DNA of 64,000 nt, from NCBI GenBank assembly GCA_025363815.1, contig JANYLB010000061.1:1-64000 (forward strand), read 5' to 3'. Position 1 is the first letter of the stretch. Each line of letters starts with the position of its first letter. The notes beneath the pieces were generated by a model, which saw only the letters and a list, made by a program, of their open reading frames with translations, did no database searches and was not told the origin of the DNA. Made by a program: the position numbers and the translations under genes. Positions 59,065-64,000 of this stretch are shown one piece after another. The stretch is from Actinomycetes bacterium. GTDB taxonomy: Bacteria > Actinomycetota > Acidimicrobiia > IMCC26256 > JANYLB01.

Positions 59065-59778
59065 GTGAGTGACGCTCCCGTGCTGCCGGTCGGTGACGAC
59101 AAGCGGATCATGGTCGAGTCGATGTTCGACGGGATCGCGCCGCGCTACGACCGGTTGAACCGTGTGATCTCGCTTGGCCTCGACAAGGGATGGCGCCGCC
59201 GCACGGTGCGCGCGCTCTGTCTTCCGGCCGGCGCGCGGGTGGTCGACCTCGCCTGTGGCACTGGCGATCTCTGCGACGACCTCTTCGCAGCGGGATTCCG
59301 TCCGTTCGGGTTCGACATGTCGGCGGGGATGCTTGCCTCGGCCCACACCACCGCGCCGCTCGTGCGGTCCGACGTTCTCGTGCTCCCGGTTCCCGATGGG
59401 TCGGTCGACGGTGTCACCTGCGGGTTTGCGCTTCGAAACTTCACCGATCTACCGACGTTCTTCACCGAATGCGCCCGCGTCCTGCAGCCCGGGGGTCGGT
59501 TCGCTGCGGTTGACGCGGCCGAACCAGAGCACGTGATCGTCCGCATGGGCCACCACATCTGGTTCCGTCGGGTCGTGCCCTGGATCGGCGGCCGCTTGTC
59601 GGGCAGCGCGGCGGCGTACCGCTACCTGCCCGCCTCGACCGCTTACCTCCCTGGGGGACCCGCGTTGATCGGCCAGCTCCGCGCCGCCGGGTTCGGCTCG
59701 GTAGAGCGACGAACGATGATGGGTGGCGCCGTCCAGCTGTTGACGGGGACCCGGGTGCGATCGGAGGGCGAGGCGTGA
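59065..59778 (+). CDS. menG: Demethylmenaquinone methyltransferase (UbiE/MenG)
   Basis: A 237-residue SAM methyltransferase that makes the last C-methylation of menaquinone. MVESMFDGIAPRYDRLNRVISLGLDKGWRRRTV is the UbiE signature at the N terminus, RVVDLACGTGDLCDDL the SAM loop, FDMSAGML the second motif, and DGVTCGFALRNFTDLPTFFTECARVLQPGGRFAAVD the UbiE mid region. GTG 59065 is chosen for length. The gene overlaps menF by 4 bp and follows the MerR gene by 10 bp. Together with menF, menD, menH and menC it identifies menaquinone as respiratory quinone. Confidence 0.94.
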   Translation: MSDAPVLPVGDDKRIMVESMFDGIAPRYDRLNRVISLGLDKGWRRRTVRALCLPAGARVVDLACGTGDLCDDLFAAGFRPFGFDMSAGMLASAHTTAPLVRSDVLVLPVPDGSVDGVTCGFALRNFTDLPTFFTECARVLQPGGRFAAVDAAEPEHVIVRMGHHIWFRRVVPWIGGRLSGSAAAYRYLPASTAYLPGGPALIGQLRAAGFGSVERRTMMGGAVQLLTGTRVRSEGEA

Positions 59779-60956
59779 CCAACTCGGCGCTTCGCCCCGA
59801 GCTCATCGCTCGTACCCGCTACCTGGCCGAAGATCTCGACCCGCTTGACGCGCTCGGGCCCGACGGCTTCGCGTGGTTGCACGACGGAGTTGGCTTCGTC
59901 ACCGCAGGAGTCGTCGCGCGGATCCCCGTCGCCGACGTTGATCGCGTTCTCGGCGAGTTTCCCGTCGATGACGCGGTCCGCGAGCCGGGGACGGGGGTCA
60001 TCGCGGTCGGCGCGTTGCCGTTCGATTCGCGGGCCGGCGGCGAGATGATCATCCCCGCGACCGTTGTTGGCCGTACCGCCGCGGGGCGGGTATGGGTGAC
60101 GGATCTCGACACGGTCCCATACCGGACCGCCGCGGTCTCTGTGCCACCGACGCAGTTCACGGTGCGACGGGGCATGAGTCGTGACGCGTGGGATGAGGCG
60201 GTCTCACGGGTGCTGGCCGAGATCGAGACCGGCTCGGTAACGAAGGTCGTTCTCGCCCGCGACGTGCATGTCGAAGCCGATGAACCGTTCGACATGACGC
60301 GTATCACCCGCCATCTCCATGAGGCCGAACCAGGCTGCTTCGTGTTCTGTGTCGACGGGCTGGTCGGCGCAAGTCCGGAGTTGCTCGTCGCTCGCTCAGG
60401 GCTCGAGGTGTGGTCGCGCCCGCTCGCCGGGACCACAGCCAGGGTCGATGCCGCCGCGCTGGCCGACCTGGCAACATCGGCGAAGGACGCGCACGAGCAC
60501 CGTCTCGTGGTGGACGCGCTGGTCGAGAAGTTCCGACATCGGTGCGGCGAGAGCGTGCGGACGGCGGGGCCGGAGATCGTGCGCTTCAGCACGCTTGCGC
60601 ACCTCGCCACCAACATCTCGGGCCGCCTTTCCTCGATGGCGGGAGACTCGGCACTGGCGTTCGCCCGCGCGCTACACCCGACCCCCGCGGTTGGCGGAAC
60701 CCCGTCGGTAGAAGCCGTCGAGCTCATCGAGGCGCTGGAAACCGGTGGCCGCGGTCGCTACGCGGGCCCGGTTGGCTGGGTCGACCTCGCCGGCAACGGC
60801 GAGTTCGCGCTCGCGCTGCGCAGCGCCGAGATCGAGGGTTCCCACGCCGTACTCCGAGCCGGTGCCGGGATCGTCGTCGGTTCCGAACCGGCAGCCGAGT
60901 GGGACGAGACCGAAGCCAAGCTCGCGCCGATGCTCGCCGCGCTGGTCCGCCCATAG
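59775..60956 (+). CDS. menF: Isochorismate synthase
   Basis: A 393-residue chorismate-binding enzyme that converts chorismate to isochorismate, the first step of menaquinone synthesis. VTKVVLARDVHVEADEPFD carries the catalytic Lys, ASPELLVARSGLEVWSRPLAGTTAR the substrate Glu and region, STLAHLATNISGRL the His block, and GGTPSVEAVELIEALETGGRGRYAGPVGWVD the C-terminal Mg site. GTG 59775 overlaps the menG stop by 4 bp. It is convergent with menD (74 bp). Siderophore-type isochorismate synthases are similar, but the neighbours are menaquinone genes. Confidence 0.94.
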   Translation: MTNSALRPELIARTRYLAEDLDPLDALGPDGFAWLHDGVGFVTAGVVARIPVADVDRVLGEFPVDDAVREPGTGVIAVGALPFDSRAGGEMIIPATVVGRTAAGRVWVTDLDTVPYRTAAVSVPPTQFTVRRGMSRDAWDEAVSRVLAEIETGSVTKVVLARDVHVEADEPFDMTRITRHLHEAEPGCFVFCVDGLVGASPELLVARSGLEVWSRPLAGTTARVDAAALADLATSAKDAHEHRLVVDALVEKFRHRCGESVRTAGPEIVRFSTLAHLATNISGRLSSMAGDSALAFARALHPTPAVGGTPSVEAVELIEALETGGRGRYAGPVGWVDLAGNGEFALALRSAEIEGSHAVLRAGAGIVVGSEPAAEWDETEAKLAPMLAALVRP

Positions 60957-61030
60957 CTGCTTCGTCCCGGTCAGGTTCCGCGCCGCCCCAACCCGCGGGT
61001 GCCCTGACAGCAATGATGGGATCGGATGCG

Positions 61031-62746
61031 TCAGGCGAGGTCGGCCCAGAGCTCGCGATGGCGGGTGAGGTTGTCGGCCCGGTCAGTCCGGACGAGCACC
61101 ATGCGTACTCCTCCCGCCGAGATCGCTTCGCGCAGCGCGGGTACGAGGGAGTCGGCGTGATCCACTTCGATACCAATCACTCCGTGCACGCCAGCGAGCG
61201 CGGCGAGATCGACGGGCTGCGGGGTGGCGAAGAGGGTCTCGAAGTGATCGGTTAGTTCAACTTGGGGGCGGAACGAAAAGATTCCGCCGCCGCGGTTGTC
61301 GATGACGACGAATACGGCATCGAGGCCGCGCTCGGTCACGCCGAGCAGGCCGTTGCTGTCGTGGAGGAAGCAGAGATCACCGGTCAGCGCGACGGTGGGC
61401 CCATCATGGGCCGCCGCGATTCCGAGCGTGGTCGAGACGAAACCGTCGATGCCGTTCACCCCCCGGTTGGCGTGCACCCGAACACCATCGCGGGGTGCCG
61501 CGAACGACTCGAGATCGCGTACCGGCATGCTCGACGCGACCACGAGAGCGGATCCGTCGGGGAGCCCTGCCATCACGTCACGCGCGATGCGTCCCTCGAA
61601 CGGTCGGCTCCACGCGTCGAGCCGCGCATCGAGCCGTGCTCGCGCGCGACCCTCGGCCGCCGACCAGCGCAGCCATGCCGTCTGATCCGGTATCGGGACC
61701 GACCGCGCTTCGAGTCGCTCGGCGAGCGTGTCCAGTAGTGGCTCGGGGTCGGCCTCGATGAGCTCGTGCGCCGTGTGCGCGGGGTCGAGCCAGCGACGGT
61801 CGGGGTCGACGAGCAGCGCCGGAATGCCGTCGAGGAACCGATTCGCCGGATTGCCCGTCAACGGTGCGCCGACGCGCAGCACCAGGCTGGGGCGGAGATC
61901 GGCGGCGGCGACCCCGCGCAGCAGTACGTCGTACATCGAGATCGCGTGGGTGCCGGCCCGGAGGTTCGACACCGTGTCGGCGAGCACCGGCCAACCAGCC
62001 GCAACTGTGAACCGATCCATCACCTTCGAGCTGACCCCGCTACCCCACCCCGCGATGACGACGCCGTTCGGGGTCGCGCCGATGAGCGCGACGAGTCGAA
62101 CGAGCTCAGCCTCTACGAGGATTCGCTCCGACGCGACACGGTGGGTCCACGGGGCACCGCGGCGACGACCGGGGGCGTCGACGAGCGGATCTCCTGTCGG
62201 CAGGAGCGGTTCGCGGAACGGGAGGTTGAGGTGCACCGGTCCTCTTGGTGGGCCGAGGGTCTCGATCACCGAACGCGCTGCCAGCGATCGCCAGGCCGCC
62301 CCGGCCCCCGGTCGGTCAGTGGGCACCTCGGCCTCCGCGAACCAGTTGACCACTTCGCCGTACAGCTTGACCTGATCGATGGTCTGGCCTGCGCCTACGC
62401 CGCGGAGCTCCGGCGGTCGGTCAGCCGTGCAGACGAGAAGGGGAACAGCTCCGTGGCTCGCCTCGAGCACCGCCGGATGGAAGTTGGCCGCCGCGGTACC
62501 CGAGGTGCAGAGCAACACGGCGGGTCGGCCGGAGGCCCGGCCGAGCCCGAGCGCGAAGAACGCGGCCGACCGCTCGTCCACGTGCACATGGAGCCGGAGG
62601 CGACCGTCGGCGGCGATCGCAAGCGCGAGCGGAGCCGAGCGGGAACCGGGCGCGACGACAGCATGCTCAACCCCGCCCCGAATCCATTCGTCGACCAGCG
62701 TCTGGGCGAACGCGGTGGTGGCGTCACGCGATGTCGAGGAAGTCAC
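61031..62746 (-). CDS. menD: SEPHCHC synthase (MenD)
   Basis: A 571-residue thiamine-diphosphate enzyme that joins 2-oxoglutarate-derived succinic semialdehyde to isochorismate. VVAPGSRSAPLALAIA and VHVDERSAAFFALGLGRASGRPAVLLCTSGTAAANFHPAVLEA (with the Glu that activates TPP) are signatures, NRGVNGIDGFVSTTLGIA lies near the end, and GDLCFLHDSNGLL is the TPP/Mg motif. Its TPP need links it to the thiamine salvage operon of this window. GTG 62746 is chosen by alignment with family starts. It diverges from menH with only 14 bp between start codons, so its promoter lies within menH. Confidence 0.95.
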   Translation of the reverse strand: MTSSTSRDATTAFAQTLVDEWIRGGVEHAVVAPGSRSAPLALAIAADGRLRLHVHVDERSAAFFALGLGRASGRPAVLLCTSGTAAANFHPAVLEASHGAVPLLVCTADRPPELRGVGAGQTIDQVKLYGEVVNWFAEAEVPTDRPGAGAAWRSLAARSVIETLGPPRGPVHLNLPFREPLLPTGDPLVDAPGRRRGAPWTHRVASERILVEAELVRLVALIGATPNGVVIAGWGSGVSSKVMDRFTVAAGWPVLADTVSNLRAGTHAISMYDVLLRGVAAADLRPSLVLRVGAPLTGNPANRFLDGIPALLVDPDRRWLDPAHTAHELIEADPEPLLDTLAERLEARSVPIPDQTAWLRWSAAEGRARARLDARLDAWSRPFEGRIARDVMAGLPDGSALVVASSMPVRDLESFAAPRDGVRVHANRGVNGIDGFVSTTLGIAAAHDGPTVALTGDLCFLHDSNGLLGVTERGLDAVFVVIDNRGGGIFSFRPQVELTDHFETLFATPQPVDLAALAGVHGVIGIEVDHADSLVPALREAISAGGVRMVLVRTDRADNLTRHRELWADLA

Positions 62747-62760
62747 GCGAAGCTGCCTGA

Positions 62761-63468
62761 ATGCGGATGATCTTGGTACCCGGGTTCGCGCAGCCGGCGT
62801 CGGTGTGGAGCAACGTGGTCGCGACGCTGAATACCTCGATCGAGGCAACCGCGCTTGATGTTCCCGATGGCCTCGACTTCGAGGCGACCGCGAGCGCGCT
62901 TGGCGCACTCGGTGGACGCAGTGTCTATGTCGGCTACTCGATGGGCGGCCGCCTTGCGCTCCAGCTCGCGCTCGACCGGCCCGATCTCGTCGCCGGTCTC
63001 GTGCTTGTGAGCGCGTCTCCGGGGATCGCCGATTCCGCCGCGCGCACGGAGCGCGCCGCCGCCGACGCGCGCCTTGCGACCACCGCCGAGCGCGATGGCG
63101 TCGTGGCATTTCTCACTTGGTGGGTGACCCAACCATTGTTCGCCGGGCTCTCGCGCGACCAAGCCGCCTTCGATGATCGGATTGCGGGAACCTCGGTTGT
63201 TCGCATCGCACATCAGCTCACCGTTCTGGGCCAGGGCGCGATGCCCCCGGCGTGGCACCGACTCGTCGAGCTTTCGATGCCGGTCCTGCTCGTCACCGGC
63301 GTCCTCGACACCAAATACGGCGAGATCGCGATCGAGATGCGCGCGCGGAACCCGCAGCTCGACCATGCCGTGTTGGCGGGCGGACACGTCGTTCCACTCG
63401 AGCAACCCGCGCCGCTCGCCGACCGAATCAGCAGATTCGTTCACGAGCGCATCCCACCGGGCGAGTAG
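62761..63468 (+). CDS. menH: SHCHC synthase-like alpha/beta hydrolase (MenH)
   Basis: A 235-residue alpha/beta-hydrolase-fold protein that eliminates pyruvate from SEPHCHC in menaquinone synthesis. YVGYSMGGRLALQLALDRPDLV contains the MenH-type nucleophile elbow GYSMGGR. The acid is in VTGVLDTKYGEI and the His in GGHVVPLEQP. Length is a little below E. coli MenH (252). Location between menD and menC supports the assignment. ATG 62761 (MRMILVPG) or ATG 62767 may be used. It is oriented against both neighbours: 14 bp from the menD start, and its end overlaps the menC end by 28 bp. Confidence 0.9.
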   Translation: MRMILVPGFAQPASVWSNVVATLNTSIEATALDVPDGLDFEATASALGALGGRSVYVGYSMGGRLALQLALDRPDLVAGLVLVSASPGIADSAARTERAAADARLATTAERDGVVAFLTWWVTQPLFAGLSRDQAAFDDRIAGTSVVRIAHQLTVLGQGAMPPAWHRLVELSMPVLLVTGVLDTKYGEIAIEMRARNPQLDHAVLAGGHVVPLEQPAPLADRISRFVHERIPPGE

Positions 63469-64000
63469 CGGGCGAGCAGCTCGGGATCCGGTACCGGCCA
63501 GCGTTTCGGTACCTGCAGCACGTCGCCCTGCGGTCGAAGTGGCGTTACGACGACGTCGCCCGCAATCTCGTCGAGCGTTGCGAGGCCGCAGGCGTAAGGG
63601 AGGTCGGGCAGCGCAGCGGCGAGAGCGACCCCGGCCGCGATCCCGATCGAGGTCTCGAACATCGACGATACCAACGCCGGGAGTTGGGCAGTCTCGGCGA
63701 GCGCGAGTGCTCCCCTCACGCCCCCGGCTGGCTGCACCTTCAACACGATCACGTCGGCGGCGTCCGCATGCCGCACGGCCCGAGCGTCGTCGGGGGTACG
63801 GACGCACTCGTCGACCGCGAGCGGCACCGAGACGCGACGCCGCAGCTCGGCGAGCTCGTCGATCGACGCGACTGGTTGTTCGGCCAACTCGAGATCGATG
63901 CCGTGCCGCGAGACATCGGTGAGCACACGGGTCGCGGTCTCGACGTCCCAAGCGCCGTTGGCATCGACGCGGATCGCGACCGTCGGACCCACCAGCTCGC
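63441..64000 (-). CDS. menC: o-Succinylbenzoate synthase (5' end outside window)
   Basis: Enolase-superfamily enzyme that dehydrates SHCHC to o-succinylbenzoate. About 186 C-terminal residues are visible; family length is about 320-370. Metal ligands and bases are in order: Asp in IRVDANGAWD, Glu in ELAEQPVAS, Asp-Glu in LAVDECVR and the catalytic Lys in IVLKVQPAGG. ETSIGIAAGVALAAALPD is the usual following helix. The frame stays open to the last base of the window, so the start is beyond it. Its last 28 bp overlap the end of menH on the other strand. Identification as MenC rather than another muconate-lyase-like enzyme rests on motifs and location. Confidence 0.9.
   Translation of the reverse strand, partial: ELVGPTVAIRVDANGAWDVETATRVLTDVSRHGIDLELAEQPVASIDELAELRRRVSVPLAVDECVRTPDDARAVRHADAADVIVLKVQPAGGVRGALALAETAQLPALVSSMFETSIGIAAGVALAAALPDLPYACGLATLDEIAGDVVVTPLRPQGDVLQVPKRWPVPDPELLARYSPGGMRS

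Noticed and set aside
1-64000. CRISPR array, prophage, insertion sequence or defence island
   Set aside because: No regularly spaced repeats, transposase, integrase, phage or nuclease genes were recognised; gene content is metabolic and regulatory.

Overview
The window is a gene-dense, roughly two-thirds GC stretch of bacterial chromosome. Many genes start with GTG, and many adjacent genes share 4-bp ATGA/GTGA stop-start overlaps. F420-type LLM flavin oxidoreductases, a menaquinone gene set, two cytochrome P450s, acyl-CoA enzymes and TetR/MarR regulators point to an actinomycete. A free-living or uncultured Acidimicrobiia-like lineage fits best, but this is inferred from gene content only. 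No rRNA, tRNA, CRISPR, insertion sequence or phage gene was found, and no stretch longer than about 250 bp lacks a gene. Both ends cut genes: a glutamate decarboxylase at the left and menC at the right.

Left part (1-14.5 kb): 3' part of glutamate decarboxylase, an amidase, a D-threonine-aldolase-like PLP enzyme with a tightly divergent small gene, a frameshifted OsmC gene, a DUF2510/DUF4328 membrane protein, a crotonase, an MFS exporter, a phytanoyl-CoA-dioxygenase-like enzyme, an E2-acyltransferase-fold protein without its catalytic His, a lipase-like hydrolase and an HdeD-like membrane protein. A tight operon then combines methylthio-nucleoside phosphorylase, MTA/SAH deaminase and a P450.

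Middle (14.6-38 kb): a MarR/yceI divergent pair, a secreted subtilisin, an SDR and a flavin reductase, a TetR/P450 divergent pair around a palindrome containing TATAAT, a UbiA prenyltransferase, an acyl-CoA ligase, and a DMT transporter. A glycolipid-type glycosyltransferase fused to a catalytically dead NodB-like domain lies next to a complete NodB deacetylase. Then come an LLM oxidoreductase, an acyl-CoA dehydrogenase, VOC proteins, pdxH, a YhhN protein, ribB behind a two-component system, and a PYROXD2-like flavoenzyme.

Right part (38-64 kb): a TPP-riboswitch-controlled thiamine salvage operon (thiamine pyrophosphokinase plus thiBPQ), a DSP-type phosphatase, a YVTN propeller lipoprotein, an aldehyde dehydrogenase, a MarR-controlled fused ABC exporter with one degenerate ATP site, an operon of two double-hotdog thioesterases and a DapB-like dehydrogenase, an AlgI/AlgJ-like O-acylation pair, and a menaquinone cluster (MerR regulator, menG, menF, menD, menH, menC) with very compressed divergent and overlapping gene boundaries.

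Few genes look laterally acquired. The more unusual features are fusions, lost catalytic residues, a probable frameshift, cis-regulatory sites and a recurring pattern of 15-23-bp tandem duplications at gene ends. No clearly new multi-gene defence or mobile system was seen.
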